Shown in pieces: positions 34,430 to 45,586 of a DNA stretch of 64,000 nucleotides. The position numbers and the translations under genes were made by a program. The DNA comes from Limnohabitans sp. DM1 (lineage in GTDB: Bacteria; Pseudomonadota; Gammaproteobacteria; Burkholderiales; Burkholderiaceae_C). The notes beneath the pieces were generated by a model, which was not told where the DNA came from, did not search any database, and saw nothing but the letters and a program-made list of their open reading frames with translations. Within the stretch, counting starts at the first letter, position 1; each line of letters begins with the position of its first letter. The stretch lies in NCBI RefSeq assembly GCF_001269385.1, contig NZ_CXOO01000026.1, positions 186,001 to 250,000 of the forward strand, given 5' to 3'.

Positions 34430-35083
34430 TCAGTTAGGGCGTGTACCGACCACTTCGATTTCAACGCGGCGGTTCTTGGAACGGCCAGCGGATGTCTTGT
34501 TGTCAGCAACTGGCTGCTTCTCGCCTTTGCCTTCAGTGTAGACACGGTTCTTTTCGATGCCCTTGGACACCAAATAGGCCTTCACAGCGTCAGCACGCTT
34601 GACCGACAGCTTCTGGTTGTAAGCATCCGAGCCCACGGAGTCGGTGTGACCCACGGCGATGATGACTTCCAGGTTGATGCCCTTGACTTTGCCAACCAGA
34701 TCGTCCAGCTTGGCTTTGCCTTCAGCTTTCAGGACCGATTTGTCGAAGTCGAAGAAAGCGTCAGCGGCGTAGGTGACTTTGGTGGCGGCGGCTGGTGCAA
34801 CAGCAGCTGCGGGTGCTGCTGCTTTGGGAGCTGGAGCTGCGGCGGCAGGTGCTACAGGAGCAGGAGCAGGAGCGGCAGCCTTAGGGGCCACAATAGCGCC
34901 GTCACAACCGGCAGCTGCAGTTGCAGGTGTCCAGTTGGCATCGCGCCAGCACAGCTCTTGAGTGCCGTTTTTCCAGACCAGATCGCCAGAGCCATTGCGC
35001 CAGTTGTCAACGGTTTGAGCGCTGGCAACGGTTGCGAGAGCTGCGGAGGCCAACAACATTGCCACTTTGCTGAGTTTTTTCAT
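34430..35083 (-). CDS. ompA: OmpA-family outer-membrane/peptidoglycan-binding protein
   Basis: A 217-residue protein. Signal peptide MKKLSKVAMLLASAALATVA with cleavage likely after ASA (residue 22). A short region with two Cys (ELCWRDANW, AAGCDGA), then an Ala/Pro/Lys-rich linker (about residues 65-105), then a C-terminal OmpA domain (VTYAADAFFDFDKSVLKAE, VGHTDSVGSDAYN, LSVKRADAVKAYLVSKGI, GRSKNRRVEIEV) that binds peptidoglycan. The beta-barrel of classical OmpA is absent, so this is the short periplasmic form found upstream of ubiG-gph in betaproteobacteria. Strong RBS GAGGAAG. Divergent from gyrA. Confidence 0.93.
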   Translation of the reverse strand: MKKLSKVAMLLASAALATVASAQTVDNWRNGSGDLVWKNGTQELCWRDANWTPATAAAGCDGAIVAPKAAAPAPAPVAPAAAAPAPKAAAPAAAVAPAAATKVTYAADAFFDFDKSVLKAEGKAKLDDLVGKVKGINLEVIIAVGHTDSVGSDAYNQKLSVKRADAVKAYLVSKGIEKNRVYTEGKGEKQPVADNKTSAGRSKNRRVEIEVVGTRPN

Positions 35084-35319
35084 GTTCTTCCTCTTGAGAG
35101 ATAAAGCCGCAGACTCGCTGCGAAAAATGACGGACCGGATGACCTTCACCCGATTCGTTACCAAATATTGTGCCATAGACAACGGACTGAATCGTGAAAT
35201 GAACCACACACCTGCTCTTTCAAGCCTGGAACGAATAGCAGTTGTTGCATGTATGCGACACTCAGTTGCACCTAAAATCTACACTTTGCATAGCGCCCCT
35301 CACCCTGCCTTATTGATAT

Positions 35320-37995
35320 ATGACCCAGTTCGCCAAAGAAACACTGCCCATCAGTCTGGAAGAGGAAATGCGGCGCAGCTACCTCGATTACGCCATGAGC
35401 GTGATCGTCGGTCGCGCCCTGCCCGATGCGCGCGACGGCTTAAAACCCGTGCACCGCAGGGTTTTGTTCGCCATGCACGAGCTCAACAACGACTGGAACC
35501 GTCCTTACAAGAAGTCGGCCCGTATCGTGGGTGACGTGATCGGTAAATACCACCCGCACGGCGACCAGTCGGTGTACGACACCATCGTTCGCATGGCGCA
35601 AGACTTTTCCATGCGCCACATGCTGGTGGACGGCCAGGGTAATTTCGGCTCGGTGGACGGTGACAACGCAGCGGCGATGCGTTACACCGAAATCCGTTTG
35701 GCCAAGATCGCCCACGAGATGCTGGGCGACATCGACAAGGAAACGGTTGACTTTGGCCCCAACTACGACGGCTCGGAAAAAGAGCCGCTGGTGCTGCCCT
35801 CGCGCCTGCCCAATTTGCTGATCAACGGCTCGGGCGGTATCGCGGTGGGCATGGCCACCAACATCCCGCCACACAACCTGAACGAAGTGGTGGACGCCTG
35901 CCTGCACCTGCTGCGCAACCCCGAAGCCTCGATCGACGAGCTGATGGAGATCGTGCCCGCGCCCGACTTCCCCACAGGCGCCATCATTTACGGCATGACC
36001 GGTGTCAAGGAAGGCTACCGTACCGGGCGCGGCCGCGTGGTCATGCGGGCCAAGTGCCACTTTGAAGACATCGACAAAGGCCAGCGCCAGTGCATCGTGG
36101 TCGATGAACTGCCCTACCAGGTCAACAAAAAGACCCTGCAAGAGCGCATGGCCGAGTTGGTGCACGAGAAAAAGATTGAAGACATCAGCCACATCCAGGA
36201 CGAGTCCGACAAGTCGGGCATGCGCTTGGTGATCGAGCTCAAGCGCGGTGCCGTGCCCGAGGTGGTGCTCAACAACCTCTACAAACAGACGCAGCTGCAA
36301 GACACCTTCGGCATGAACATGGTGGCCTTGATCGACGGCCAGCCCAAGCTGTGCAACCTGAAAGACCTGATCCAGGTCTTCCTGCAGCACCGCCGTGAAG
36401 TGGTGACGCGCCGCACGGTATTCGAGCTGCGCAAAGCGCGTGACCGTGGCCATGTGCTCGAAGGCCTGGCGGTGGCTTTGGCCAACATCGACGACTTCAT
36501 CGCGATCATCCGTGGCGCGCCCACACCCCCTGTGGCCAAGGCCGAGTTGATGACCCGCGCCTGGGACAGCCAGATGGTGCGCACCATGCTGACCCGCGCC
36601 CGCGATGACGGCTCGGTGGTGAACGCCGACGACTACCGCCCCGAGGGTCTGGAGCGCGAATACGGTTTGGGCCAGGATGGCCTCTACCGCCTGTCGGACA
36701 CACAAGCGCAAGAGATTTTGCAAATGCGCCTGCAGCGCCTGACCGGGCTGGAGCAAGACAAGATCGTGGCCGAGTACAAAGAGGTCATGTCCGAAATCGA
36801 AGACCTGCTGGACATTCTGGCCAAACCCGAACGCGTGTCGACCATCATTGGCGACGAGCTGGGCACCGTGCGCCAGGAATTCGGCCAAACCAAGATTGGC
36901 GCTCGCCGCAGCGAGATCGAGCACAGCGCGCAAGACCTGTCCACCGAAGACCTGATCACGCCCACCGATATGGTGGTCACGCTCAGCCACAGCGGTTACA
37001 TCAAGAGCCAACCTTTGAGTGAATACCGCTCGCAAAAGCGTGGCGGCCGTGGCAAACAAGCCGCTGCGACCAAAGAAGACGACTGGATCGACCAGCTCTT
37101 CATCGCCAACACACACGACTACCTGCTGTGCTTCTCCAACCGGGGTCGTTTGTATTGGCTCAAGGTCTGGGAAGTGCCTGCTGGTTCGCGCGGCTCACGC
37201 GGTCGCCCCATCGTCAACATGTTCCCTTTGCAAGAAGGCGAAAAGATCAACGTGGTGCTGGCCCTGACCGGCCAGGCCCGCACCTTCCCCGAGAACCAAT
37301 ACGTCTTCATGGCCACCTCCATGGGCACGGTCAAGAAGACATCGCTCGACGAATTCAGCAACCCGCGCAAGGGCGGCATCATCGCCGTCAATTTGGACGA
37401 GGGTGACTTCCTGATTGGTGCGGCCCTCACGGACGGCCAGCACGACGTGATGCTGTTCAGCGATGGCGGCAAGGCCGTGCGCTTTGACGAAAACGATGTG
37501 CGCCCCCTGGGCCGCAGTGCACGCGGTGTGCGCGGCATGATGATCGAAGACCACCAAAGCGTGATCGCGATGTTGGTGTCGGAGCAAGAAAACCCCGATG
37601 CACCCACCGACGAGGCCAAAGCCCGCGCCAGCGTGCTCACGGCCACCGAAAACGGCTACGGCAAACGCACCAGCATCACCGAATACACCCGTCACGGACG
37701 TGGCACCAAGGGCATGATCGCCATCCAGCAATCCGAGCGCAACGGCAAAGTCGTGGCCGCCACCTTGGTGCACGCCGATGACGAGATCATGCTGATCACC
37801 GACACCGGTGTTTTGGTGCGCACACGCGTGTCCGAAATCCGCGAGCTGGGCCGCGCCACACAAGGCGTGACCCTGATCGGCCTGGACGAAGGCGCCAAGC
37901 TGTCGGGCCTGCAACGCATCGTGGAAAACGACGCGAATGCCGCTGAAGGCGAGGCCGATGCACCGACAGACGACAGCGCACCTGCAGCGGAATAA
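35320..37995 (+). CDS. gyrA: DNA gyrase subunit A
   Basis: An 891-residue type II topoisomerase subunit that breaks and rejoins DNA during negative supercoiling. Catalytic Tyr122 is in [11 protein letters not shown]. The quinolone-resistance region reads [12 protein letters not shown], so residue 83 (Ser in E. coli) is Gln while Asp87 is kept. The C-terminal beta-pinwheel begins near 530 and contains the GyrA box QKRGGRGK; the tail is acidic ([13 protein letters not shown]). The ATG at 35320 gives the same numbering as E. coli; its RBS is weak. It heads a housekeeping block with serC, pheA, tyrA, aroA-cmk and rpsA, divergent from ompA. Confidence 0.98.
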   Translation: MTQFAKETLPISLEEEMRRSYLDYAMSVIVGRALPDARDGLKPVHRRVLFAMHELNNDWNRPYKKSARIVGDVIGKYHPHGDQSVYDTIVRMAQDFSMRHMLVDGQGNFGSVDGDNAAAMRYTEIRLAKIAHEMLGDIDKETVDFGPNYDGSEKEPLVLPSRLPNLLINGSGGIAVGMATNIPPHNLNEVVDACLHLLRNPEASIDELMEIVPAPDFPTGAIIYGMTGVKEGYRTGRGRVVMRAKCHFEDIDKGQRQCIVVDELPYQVNKKTLQERMAELVHEKKIEDISHIQDESDKSGMRLVIELKRGAVPEVVLNNLYKQTQLQDTFGMNMVALIDGQPKLCNLKDLIQVFLQHRREVVTRRTVFELRKARDRGHVLEGLAVALANIDDFIAIIRGAPTPPVAKAELMTRAWDSQMVRTMLTRARDDGSVVNADDYRPEGLEREYGLGQDGLYRLSDTQAQEILQMRLQRLTGLEQDKIVAEYKEVMSEIEDLLDILAKPERVSTIIGDELGTVRQEFGQTKIGARRSEIEHSAQDLSTEDLITPTDMVVTLSHSGYIKSQPLSEYRSQKRGGRGKQAAATKEDDWIDQLFIANTHDYLLCFSNRGRLYWLKVWEVPAGSRGSRGRPIVNMFPLQEGEKINVVLALTGQARTFPENQYVFMATSMGTVKKTSLDEFSNPRKGGIIAVNLDEGDFLIGAALTDGQHDVMLFSDGGKAVRFDENDVRPLGRSARGVRGMMIEDHQSVIAMLVSEQENPDAPTDEAKARASVLTATENGYGKRTSITEYTRHGRGTKGMIAIQQSERNGKVVAATLVHADDEIMLITDTGVLVRTRVSEIRELGRATQGVTLIGLDEGAKLSGLQRIVENDANAAEGEADAPTDDSAPAAE

Positions 37996-37998
37996 GTG

Positions 37999-39090
37999 AT
38001 GGGGCGCGCTTTCAACTTCTCGGCGGGTCCCGCCGTCATGCCCGAGGCTGTGTTGCAGCAAGCCGCCTCCGAGATGCTGGACTGGCACGGCTCAGGCATG
38101 AGCGTGATGGAGATGAGCCACCGCGGCAAGGAGTTCATCAGCATTTACGAGCAGGCCGAAGCCGACCTGCGTGAGCTGCTGGCCGTGCCCGCCCATTTCA
38201 AGATTTTGTTTATGCAAGGCGGTGGCCTGGCTGAAAACGCCATCGTGCCGCTGAACCTGTCGCAAGGCGGGGCCATGGACTTTGTGCTGACCGGCAGCTG
38301 GAGCCAAAAATCACTTCAAGAGGCTGGTAAATACGGGCCAGCACGCGTGGCGGCCTCGGCGCAAGCAGACGGTTTCACCACCCTGCCCGCGCCAGCGTCT
38401 TGGCAAATCGACCCTGACAGCCGGTATGTGCACATTTGCGGCAACGAAACCATCCACGGTGTGGAGTTCCATGAATTGCCCGACCTCAAGGCTTTAGGCT
38501 GCGACGCCCCGCTGGTGGTGGATTTTTCATCGCATGTGGCCTCCCGTCCGGTGGACTGGTCGCGTGTGGGCCTGGCCTTTGGCGGTGCGCAAAAGAATTT
38601 GGGCCCAGCAGGCTTGACCTTGGTCATCGTGCGCGAAGACCTGATCGGCCATGCACTGCCGCATTGCCCCAGCGCCTTTGATTACAAGCTGGTGAGTGAC
38701 AACCAGTCGATGTACAACACGCCGCCCACTTACAGCATTTACATCGCCGGGCTGGTGTTCCAGTGGCTCAAAAAAAATGGCGGCATCGCCGCCATGGAGC
38801 AACGCAACATCGCCAAGGCACAACTGTTGTACGACTTTTTCGACAGCTCCAGCTTGTTTGAAAACCGTGTCGCCAAAGACTGCCGCTCACGCATGAACGT
38901 GCCCTTCTTCTTGCGCGACGAATCGCGCAACGACGCCTTTCTGGCCGGTGCCAAAGCAGCCAATTTGTTGCAGCTCAAGGGCCACAAATCAGTGGGTGGC
39001 ATGCGCGCGAGCATTTACAACGCCATGTCGATCGAAGGCGTGCAGGCTTTGGTGGCCTACATGCGCGAATTTGAAAAAACACAGGCCTGA
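37999..39090 (+). CDS. serC: Phosphoserine aminotransferase
   Basis: A 363-residue class V PLP aminotransferase converting 3-phosphohydroxypyruvate to phosphoserine (and serving pyridoxine synthesis). [11 protein letters not shown] at the N-terminus, MSHRGKEF near 40, and the PLP lysine in [12 protein letters not shown] near residue 197. The NNPPTYSIY-type box appears as [10 protein letters not shown] and the C-terminus has [16 protein letters not shown]. The ATG at 37999 follows the gyrA stop by 3 bases, so gyrA and serC are probably one operon. Length matches the family (about 360). Confidence 0.97.
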   Translation: MGRAFNFSAGPAVMPEAVLQQAASEMLDWHGSGMSVMEMSHRGKEFISIYEQAEADLRELLAVPAHFKILFMQGGGLAENAIVPLNLSQGGAMDFVLTGSWSQKSLQEAGKYGPARVAASAQADGFTTLPAPASWQIDPDSRYVHICGNETIHGVEFHELPDLKALGCDAPLVVDFSSHVASRPVDWSRVGLAFGGAQKNLGPAGLTLVIVREDLIGHALPHCPSAFDYKLVSDNQSMYNTPPTYSIYIAGLVFQWLKKNGGIAAMEQRNIAKAQLLYDFFDSSSLFENRVAKDCRSRMNVPFFLRDESRNDAFLAGAKAANLLQLKGHKSVGGMRASIYNAMSIEGVQALVAYMREFEKTQA

Positions 39091-39126
39091 AGCTCCTCCA
39101 GCAGGCCGCCAGAAAGAAAACGAGAC

Positions 39127-40227
39127 ATGAGCCAACAACCCATTCAGTCGGATGCCTTGGGCGCTTTGCGTGTGCAAATTGATGCGCTGGACAAACAGCT
39201 GCTGAGCCTGCTGAACCAACGCGCCCATGTGGCCGAGCAAGTGGGCGAGATCAAGCGTGCAGAAGGCTCGCCTTTCTTCCGTCCCGACCGTGTGGCCCAG
39301 GTCATCGACAAGATCACCCATGCCAACCCAGGGCCTCTGAAAAACGAACACGTCGCCTCCATCTGGCGCGAGATCATGTCGGCCTGCCTGGCCTTGGAGG
39401 CCCCACAACGCGTGGCGGTGCTCGGGCCACAAGGTACGTTTTGTGAACAAGCAGCGATTGAATTTTTTGGCAGCGCGGCCAACCTGATTTACTGCGCCAA
39501 CTTCGACGAAGTCTTCCACGCCACCGCTGCGGGCACCGCCCAGTACGGCGTGGTCGGCATGGAGAACTCCACCGAAGGTGTGGTCGCGCGCTCGCTCGAT
39601 TTGTTTTTGCGTTCGCCCGTGCATGTGGTGGGCGAAGTCAGCCTGCAGGTGCGCTTCAATTTGCTGCGCCAACTCAATTCCGACGCAGGCATTGAGGTCG
39701 TGATGGCCCACCCCCAAGCGCTGGCCCAGTGCCAGGGTTGGCTGTCCAAGCACCTGCCGCATGTGGAGCGCCGCGCCGTGTCCAGCAACGCCGAAGGCGC
39801 GCGCCTGGCCGCCACCAACCCCGCTTGGGCGGCGCTGGCCAGCGAACGCGCTGCCAGCCAGTTTGGCCTGCACATCGTGCACCACGCCATCCAGGACGAA
39901 GCGTTCAACCGCACACGCTTTGCCGTGATCAGTTTGCCCCAAACCTTGGCCACGCCACCCGCTTCGGGCAAGGACTGCACCAGCTTGGTGGTGTCGGTGC
40001 CCAACCGCCCCGGTGCGGTGCACGACTTGTTGGTGCCGCTCAAGAACAACGGCGTGTCCATGACGCGTTTTGAGTCGCGCCCTGCCAAATCGGGCCAGTG
40101 GGAGTATTACTTCTACATCGACCTGCAAGGCCACATCAGCGAGCCGCATGTGGCGGCGGCCCTGCAAGAGCTGCAAGGCCTGTGCGCGTTTTACAAGGTG
40201 CTGGGTTCTTACCCCGTGCCCGAGTGA
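39127..40227 (+). CDS. pheA: Bifunctional chorismate mutase / prephenate dehydratase (P-protein)
   Basis: A 366-residue enzyme that converts chorismate to prephenate and then phenylpyruvate. N-terminal AroQ-type mutase: LRVQIDALDKQLLSLLNQRA near residues 14-33 and EIMSACLALE near 83. Prephenate dehydratase: VLGPQGTFCEQAA near 99, VVGMENSTEGVV near 142 and the catalytic TRF motif in NRTRFAV near 262. The C-terminal ACT domain has NRPGAVHDLL and TRFESRPAKSGQWEYYFY, the ESRP motif that binds phenylalanine for feedback control. No hisC-like gene follows it, unlike in some relatives. Confidence 0.96.
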   Translation: MSQQPIQSDALGALRVQIDALDKQLLSLLNQRAHVAEQVGEIKRAEGSPFFRPDRVAQVIDKITHANPGPLKNEHVASIWREIMSACLALEAPQRVAVLGPQGTFCEQAAIEFFGSAANLIYCANFDEVFHATAAGTAQYGVVGMENSTEGVVARSLDLFLRSPVHVVGEVSLQVRFNLLRQLNSDAGIEVVMAHPQALAQCQGWLSKHLPHVERRAVSSNAEGARLAATNPAWAALASERAASQFGLHIVHHAIQDEAFNRTRFAVISLPQTLATPPASGKDCTSLVVSVPNRPGAVHDLLVPLKNNGVSMTRFESRPAKSGQWEYYFYIDLQGHISEPHVAAALQELQGLCAFYKVLGSYPVPE

Positions 40228-40234
40228 GTACGCG

Positions 40235-41131
40235 GTGAAATTTCAACGCCTGGCCCTGATTGGCTGCGGCCTGATGGGCGGCTCGTTTGCGCTCGCGCTG
40301 CGCCAAGCGGGTCTGGTGCAGCACATCACCGGTTTCAGCGCCTCCGAAAAAACACGCCAACGCGCAGTGGACCTGAAGGTCATCGACCAAGCCTGCAGCA
40401 GCGTGGCCGAGGCGGTGCAAGGTGCCGATTTGGTCTTGCTGGCCGTGCCCGTGGGGGCCATGCACAGCAGCTTTGTTGCGCTTCGAGAGACCCTGTCACC
40501 CAACGCCTTGCTGATGGACGTGGGCTCCACCAAATGCGACGTGATCGCGGCAGCCCAGGCCGCATTGGGCGAACGCCTCAATTGCTTGGTGCCTGCCCAC
40601 CCGATTGCGGGCAAAGAAGTGGCCGGCATCGAGCATGCCGAAGGCACGCTCTACCAAGCGCGCCGCACCATCCTCACGCCCTTGCCACACAACAGCATCC
40701 GCCAAATCAAAACTGCGAGTGAGGTCTGGACCGCCATCGGCAGCCATGTGAGCCACATGACGCCTGAGGCGCATGACGCCACCTTTGCGGCCGTCAGCCA
40801 CTTGCCTCACCTGTTGGCCTTTGCGGCCGTCAATGCGCTCACTGCACAGCCGCAAGGCGCTGCGTTTTTGGAGATGGCAGGCCCGGGCTTCAGGGATTTT
40901 TCACGCATCGCCGCCAGCGACCCCGCCGTCTGGCGCGACATCCTGAGCGCCAACCGGGCCGAAGTGCTCACGCAGATGGCGCACTTTCGCGCTGCGCTCG
41001 ACCAGTTTGAAAACACATTGACCCAAGGCGACACCGCCGCGCTGCAGCAACTGATTCAACAAGCCAGCGAGGTGCGCTCGGCCTGGACGCTGCAAGCGGG
41101 CCACGCTTGCCACCCAGCCTCTGAAGACTGA
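40235..41131 (+). CDS. tyrA: Prephenate dehydrogenase
   Basis: A 298-residue monofunctional TyrA that oxidatively decarboxylates prephenate (or arogenate) toward tyrosine. The NAD(P)-binding loop ALIGCGLMGGSFALALRQ begins at residue 6; further conserved pieces are LLMDVGSTKCDVIAAA near 90, PAHPIAGKEVAGIEHA near 115 with the catalytic His, and VSHLPHLLAFA near 190. GTG at 40235 is the only reasonable start: it lies 7 bases after the pheA stop, and the longer frame runs inside pheA. The aroA-cmk ATG follows 3 bases after its stop, so pheA-tyrA-aroA are tightly packed. Confidence 0.95.
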   Translation: MKFQRLALIGCGLMGGSFALALRQAGLVQHITGFSASEKTRQRAVDLKVIDQACSSVAEAVQGADLVLLAVPVGAMHSSFVALRETLSPNALLMDVGSTKCDVIAAAQAALGERLNCLVPAHPIAGKEVAGIEHAEGTLYQARRTILTPLPHNSIRQIKTASEVWTAIGSHVSHMTPEAHDATFAAVSHLPHLLAFAAVNALTAQPQGAAFLEMAGPGFRDFSRIAASDPAVWRDILSANRAEVLTQMAHFRAALDQFENTLTQGDTAALQQLIQQASEVRSAWTLQAGHACHPASED

Positions 41132-41134
41132 CCC

Positions 41135-43126
41135 ATGTTCTCCACCGCCTTCCTCGACCTTCCTGCGCTGCAAGGCGCGTCCGGCACCGTCACCCTGCCC
41201 GGCTCCAAAAGCATTTCTAACCGCGTGCTGCTGCTATCGGCGCTGTGCCAAGGCACCACCGTGGTCCACGACCTGCTGGATTCGGACGACACCCGCGTGA
41301 TGCTGGCCGCGCTGCGCCAACTGGGCTGCGGTGTCGAGGTGCAAGGCACCACGGTGACCATCACTGGCCTGGGCGGCCGCACATGGCCCACCGAAGCGAT
41401 TGAATTTTTCATGGGCAACGCGGGCACGGCCATGCGCCCGCTCACAGCGGCTTTGGCGGTGCAAGGCGGCGACTTCACGCTCAAAGGCGTGCCCCGCATG
41501 CACGAGAGGCCCATCGGCGACTTGGTGGACGCCCTGCGCGAGCTGGGCTGCGCCATCGACTACCTGGGCAACGAAGGCTACCCGCCGCTGCGTATTCGTC
41601 AGCCTGCCTTGCAACTGGACAAACCCATTCCCGTGCGTGGCGATGTATCCAGCCAGTTCCTCACGGCGCTGCTAATGGCATTGCCGCTTGCAGCCCAAGA
41701 CCGCGCCATCACCATCGAGGTGGTGGGCGAACTCATCAGCAAACCCTACATCGAGATCACGCTCAACCTGCTGGCGCGTTACGGCATTGCCGTGGAGCGC
41801 CAAGGCTGGGAACGCTTTGTGATCCCGGCGGGCAGCCGCTACCAGTCGCCCGGCACGATCCACGTCGAAGCCGATGCGTCATCGGCCAGCTACTTCATCG
41901 CACTCGGTGCCATTGCAAAAGGCGATGGCATCCGCATCCAGGGCGTGGGCGCTGACTCCATCCAGGGCGACATCCGCTTCATGGACGCCGCAGCCCAAAT
42001 GGGCGCAAAAATCACCAGCGGCCCCAACTGGCTGGAGATTCAGCGCGGCGCTTGGCCCCTGAAGGGCATCACGCTCGACTGCAACCACATTCCCGACGCG
42101 GCCATGACGCTGGCCGTGATGGCGCTGTACGCCGACGGCCCGACCACGCTGCGCAACATCGCCAGCTGGCGCGTGAAAGAAACCGACCGCATCGTGGCCA
42201 TGGCCACCGAAAGCCGCAACCTCGGGGCTACTGTGGAAGAAGGCCCGGACTGGATCACCATCCACCCCCTGCCTGCCGGAAAGTGGCAACGCGCCAGCAT
42301 CCACACCTACGACGACCACCGCGTGGCCATGTGCTTCTCGCTCGCGGCCTTCAACGCCGACCAGGTTCCGGTGCGCATCGAAGACCCCAAGTGCGTGGCC
42401 AAGACCTTTCCCGATTATTTCGAGGCGCTCTTCTCGGTGGCGCACACGGCGGCCTCCAACATTCCAGTGATTTGCATCGACGGCCCCACGGCCTCGGGCA
42501 AGGGCACGCTGGCCAGCCGTGTGGCCGCTGCTTTGGGCTACCACTACCTCGACTCGGGCGCACTCTACCGCGTGACCGCCCACGCCGCTTTGCAAGCGGG
42601 CTTAACGCTCGAGGCCACCGACGAAGCCAAGATCGCCGACCTTGCCCGCAGCCTGCCCGTGCACTTTGAAGGCGAGCAGGTGTTGTTGAACAATGTGGAC
42701 GTGACCGATGCCATCCGCAGCGAACAAGGCGGCATGAACGCCTCCAAAGTCTCGGTTTATCCCGCCGTGCGCGAGGCGCTGGTGCAGTTGCAGCACAGTT
42801 TTCAGCGACTGCCCGGCCTCTTGGCCGATGGCCGCGACATGGGCACGGTGATCTTTCCAGAAGCCCCTTTGAAGGTGTTTTTGACCGCCAGCGCGGCCCA
42901 AAGGGCCGAAAGACGGCATAAGCAATTGATTTCTAAGGGTTTTTCGGCTAACATCGACGCTCTTCGCGCTGACTTGGAAGCGCGCGACGCCCGGGACATG
43001 TCCCGCAGCGTGGCGCCTCTGAAGTCCGCACAAGATGCCTTGCAACTGGACAACTCGTCCTTGACCATCGAAGCCTCGGTGGAACAGGTGATGGTCTGGT
43101 GGCAAAGTCGGCAGGTTTTCAGTTAA
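41135..43126 (+). CDS. aroA-cmk: Bifunctional EPSP synthase / cytidylate kinase
   Basis: A 663-residue natural fusion. Residues 1-435 are 3-phosphoshikimate 1-carboxyvinyltransferase: [17 protein letters not shown] near 21-37, [10 protein letters not shown] near 93, [14 protein letters not shown] near 126, KETDRI near 350 and [11 protein letters not shown] near 392. From about 445 a cytidylate kinase begins with the P-loop [11 protein letters not shown] (residues 449-457), YLDSGALYR and [19 protein letters not shown] near 570. The domain order matches the fused form common in Burkholderiales. One polypeptide thus serves aromatic amino acid synthesis and CMP/dCMP phosphorylation. cmk normally precedes rpsA, and it does here. 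Confidence 0.96.
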   Translation: MFSTAFLDLPALQGASGTVTLPGSKSISNRVLLLSALCQGTTVVHDLLDSDDTRVMLAALRQLGCGVEVQGTTVTITGLGGRTWPTEAIEFFMGNAGTAMRPLTAALAVQGGDFTLKGVPRMHERPIGDLVDALRELGCAIDYLGNEGYPPLRIRQPALQLDKPIPVRGDVSSQFLTALLMALPLAAQDRAITIEVVGELISKPYIEITLNLLARYGIAVERQGWERFVIPAGSRYQSPGTIHVEADASSASYFIALGAIAKGDGIRIQGVGADSIQGDIRFMDAAAQMGAKITSGPNWLEIQRGAWPLKGITLDCNHIPDAAMTLAVMALYADGPTTLRNIASWRVKETDRIVAMATESRNLGATVEEGPDWITIHPLPAGKWQRASIHTYDDHRVAMCFSLAAFNADQVPVRIEDPKCVAKTFPDYFEALFSVAHTAASNIPVICIDGPTASGKGTLASRVAAALGYHYLDSGALYRVTAHAALQAGLTLEATDEAKIADLARSLPVHFEGEQVLLNNVDVTDAIRSEQGGMNASKVSVYPAVREALVQLQHSFQRLPGLLADGRDMGTVIFPEAPLKVFLTASAAQRAERRHKQLISKGFSANIDALRADLEARDARDMSRSVAPLKSAQDALQLDNSSLTIEASVEQVMVWWQSRQVFS

Positions 43127-43342
43127 CCAACCTGAGTCAATTAACTGAACACAGCCAACCCAGCTTGCCCCCTCGCAGGCTGACCTGAAGTTCCACCCGG
43201 CTCTCCTCGTGCAGCTTGCACACTGGCCAGGTGGTTTTTTATCAACTAACCGCGGTTCACACCGCCAAGCAATCGCCACAGTCAGCTCCTGGAAACGACG
43301 CATGTCGCGCTCGTCAGTCCTGTTTGTGGATGAGGAAATCAC

Positions 43343-45022
43343 ATGTCTGAATCTTTTGCCGCCCTCTTTGAGGAATCCCTGCAACGTACCGAAATGCGCC
43401 CTGGTGAAGTCATCACCGCTGAAGTGGTGCGCATCGAACACAACTTCGTGGTCGTCAACGCCGGTCTCAAGTCCGAGTCCTACGTGCCCCTCGAAGAATT
43501 CAAGAACGACCAGGGCGAAATCGAAGTCCAAGTGGGCGACTTTGTCTCTGTGGCCATTGGCTCGATCGAAAACGGCTACGGCGACACCATCTTGTCGCGC
43601 GACACCGCCAAGCGTCTGGCTTCGTGGATGTCTCTGGAAAAAGCCCTGGAATCCGGCGAGTTCGTCACTGGCGTGACCAGCGGCAAAGTCAAGGGTGGCC
43701 TCACGGTGCTCGTCAACGGCATCCGCGCTTTCTTGCCTGGCTCTTTGGTCGACACACGTCCTACCAAAGACCTGTCACCCTATGAGAACAAGACCCTGGA
43801 ATTCAAGGTCATCAAGCTCGACCGCAAGCGCAACAACGTGGTGCTGAGCCGCCGCGCAGTGGTGGAAGCCTCCATGGGCGAAGAGCGCGCCAAGCTGATG
43901 GAAACATTGCGCGAAGGCTCCATCGTTCACGGTGTGGTCAAGAACATCACCGAATACGGTGCGTTCGTGGACTTGGGCGGCATCGATGGTTTGCTGCACA
44001 TCACCGACATGGCATGGCGCCGTGTCCGTCACCCTTCCGAAGTGGTCACAGCCGGTCAGGAAATCACCGCCAAGATCCTCAAGTTCGACACCGAGAAAAA
44101 CCGCGTGTCCTTGGGTCTCAAGCAAATGGGCGACGATCCTTGGATGGGCGTGAACCGCCGCTACCCACAGGGCACACGCATGTTCGGCAAGATCACCAAC
44201 ATCGCCGATTACGGCGCGTTTGTGGAACTCGAACCCGGCATCGAAGGCTTGGTGCACGTGTCTGAGATGGACTGGACCAACAAGAACGTTGCGCCTTCCA
44301 AGATCGTGGCTTTGGGTGACGAAGTCGAAGTCATGGTCCTCGAGATCGACGAAGACAAGCGCCGCATCAGCTTGGGCATGAAGCAGTGCCGTGCCAACCC
44401 CTGGCAAGAGTTTGCTCAAAACACCAAGCGCGGCGACCGCGTCAAGGGCCCGATCAAGTCGATCACCGACTTCGGCGTGTTCGTGGGCTTGGCTGCTGGC
44501 ATCGACGGCTTGGTGCACCTGTCCGACCTGTCCTGGAACGAAACCGGCGAAAACGCTGTGCGCGAATTCAAGAAGGGTCAAGAAGTCGAGGCTTTGGTCT
44601 TGGCTGTGGACGTGGACCGCGAGCGCATCAGCTTGGGCATCAAACAGCTCGACTCCGATCCTTTCACCACCTTCACATCCATCAACGACAAAGGCCAGAC
44701 CGTCACCGGCAAGGTCAAGACCGTGGATGCCAAGGGCGCTGAAATCGATCTGGGCGAAGACATCGTGGGTTATCTGCGCGTGTCCGAAATCTCGCGTGAC
44801 CGCGTGGAAGACGCCAGCCACGTGCTCAAAGTCGGCGATGAAGTGACCGCTGTGGTGGTGAACGTGGATCGCAAGACCCGCAACATCCAGCTGTCGATCA
44901 AGGCCAAAGACCAAGCTGACCAGCAAGAAGCCATGGCTTCCCTGTCGCAGCAATCCAAGAGCGAAAACGCTGGCACCACCAGCCTGGGCGCTTTGCTGCG
45001 TGCCAAGCTCGATAACAACTGA
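43343..45022 (+). CDS. rpsA: 30S ribosomal protein S1
   Basis: A 559-residue S1 protein with six S1/OB-fold repeats; examples are [20 protein letters not shown] and [20 protein letters not shown], plus [20 protein letters not shown]. The first two degenerate repeats bind the ribosome, the later ones mRNA. Length agrees with E. coli S1 (557). The 216-base upstream gap is longer than any other in this block and may contain its promoter and leader, as rpsA is usually autoregulated; I could not define a specific structure. The heptad-repeat element begins 8 bases after its stop. Confidence 0.98.
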   Translation: MSESFAALFEESLQRTEMRPGEVITAEVVRIEHNFVVVNAGLKSESYVPLEEFKNDQGEIEVQVGDFVSVAIGSIENGYGDTILSRDTAKRLASWMSLEKALESGEFVTGVTSGKVKGGLTVLVNGIRAFLPGSLVDTRPTKDLSPYENKTLEFKVIKLDRKRNNVVLSRRAVVEASMGEERAKLMETLREGSIVHGVVKNITEYGAFVDLGGIDGLLHITDMAWRRVRHPSEVVTAGQEITAKILKFDTEKNRVSLGLKQMGDDPWMGVNRRYPQGTRMFGKITNIADYGAFVELEPGIEGLVHVSEMDWTNKNVAPSKIVALGDEVEVMVLEIDEDKRRISLGMKQCRANPWQEFAQNTKRGDRVKGPIKSITDFGVFVGLAAGIDGLVHLSDLSWNETGENAVREFKKGQEVEALVLAVDVDRERISLGIKQLDSDPFTTFTSINDKGQTVTGKVKTVDAKGAEIDLGEDIVGYLRVSEISRDRVEDASHVLKVGDEVTAVVVNVDRKTRNIQLSIKAKDQADQQEAMASLSQQSKSENAGTTSLGALLRAKLDNN

Positions 45023-45029
45023 AGTGACA

Positions 45030-45130
45030 GTTAAGCGTTGAGCGTTTGACGTTGAGCGAAGTGCATGGGTTAACTGCCCTTTTCGCTTAACGCTCAACGC
45101 TCAACGCTCAACGCCCAACGTCCAACGCAC
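45030..45130. repeat. Heptad-repeat element, locus B, abutting the ihfB start codon
   Basis: Left arm 45030-45057: GTTAAGC, GTTGAGC, GTTTGAC, GTTGAGC. Right arm 45089-45130: six units AACGCTC, AACGCTC, AACGCTC, AACGCCC, AACGTCC, AACGCAC in a strict 7-base register. The next base is the A of the ihfB ATG. The arms are complementary and could fold into a hairpin with a 31-base loop. No Shine-Dalgarno lies between array and start codon. Confidence 0.9.
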
Positions 45131-45451
45131 ATGACCCGCTCCGATCTGGTTGAAGAACTTGCAGCGCGCTTTGCGCAACTGACCCACCGCGACGCGGAAT
45201 TGGCGGTCAAAACCGTACTTGACGCCATGAGCGACGCCTTGGCCAAGGGCCACCGCATTGAAATTCGCGGCTTCGGCAGTTTCTCCATCAACCGTCGCCC
45301 CCCTCGTGTCGGACGCAACCCCCGCTCGGGTGAGAGCGTTCACATTCCCGAAAAACGGGTCCCCCATTTCAAACCTGGCAAAGCCTTGCGCGAAGCCGTT
45401 GACGCAGGCACCGCCGCCGCCAAAGCGGCATCATCCTCCGCTGTTTTGTAA
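45131..45451 (+). CDS. ihfB: Integration host factor subunit beta
   Basis: A 106-residue HU/IHF-family DNA-bending protein; IHF is a heterodimer with the alpha subunit (not in this window). [20 protein letters not shown], then [17 protein letters not shown] form the helical dimer body, and [23 protein letters not shown] carries the beta arm with the conserved Pro that intercalates DNA. The C-terminal tail ([15 protein letters not shown]) is longer and lower in complexity than in E. coli (94 residues). The ATG directly follows the 7-bp array with no visible RBS, so initiation may depend on coupling with rpsA translation or on the unstructured leader. Confidence 0.96.
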   Translation: MTRSDLVEELAARFAQLTHRDAELAVKTVLDAMSDALAKGHRIEIRGFGSFSINRRPPRVGRNPRSGESVHIPEKRVPHFKPGKALREAVDAGTAAAKAASSSAVL

Positions 45452-45586
45452 AACCGCGGCTGAAGTCCCCGAAGAATGCATGCCCAGCCCCCATCGCCGT
45501 GGGCCACAGCACCAAAGCGGCACCTTTTGCCAGCCTCCACAGCACGCATGCCCCGTTAGAATGTTTGCAGCTTCCCGAGGTCATTC

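Noticed and set aside
43775-45097. 440-codon minus-strand frame over rpsA
   Set aside because: Shadow of a highly conserved ribosomal protein gene.
45089-45130. Heptad array as a CRISPR
   Set aside because: Units are 7 bases and contiguous, without spacers; no cas genes in the window.
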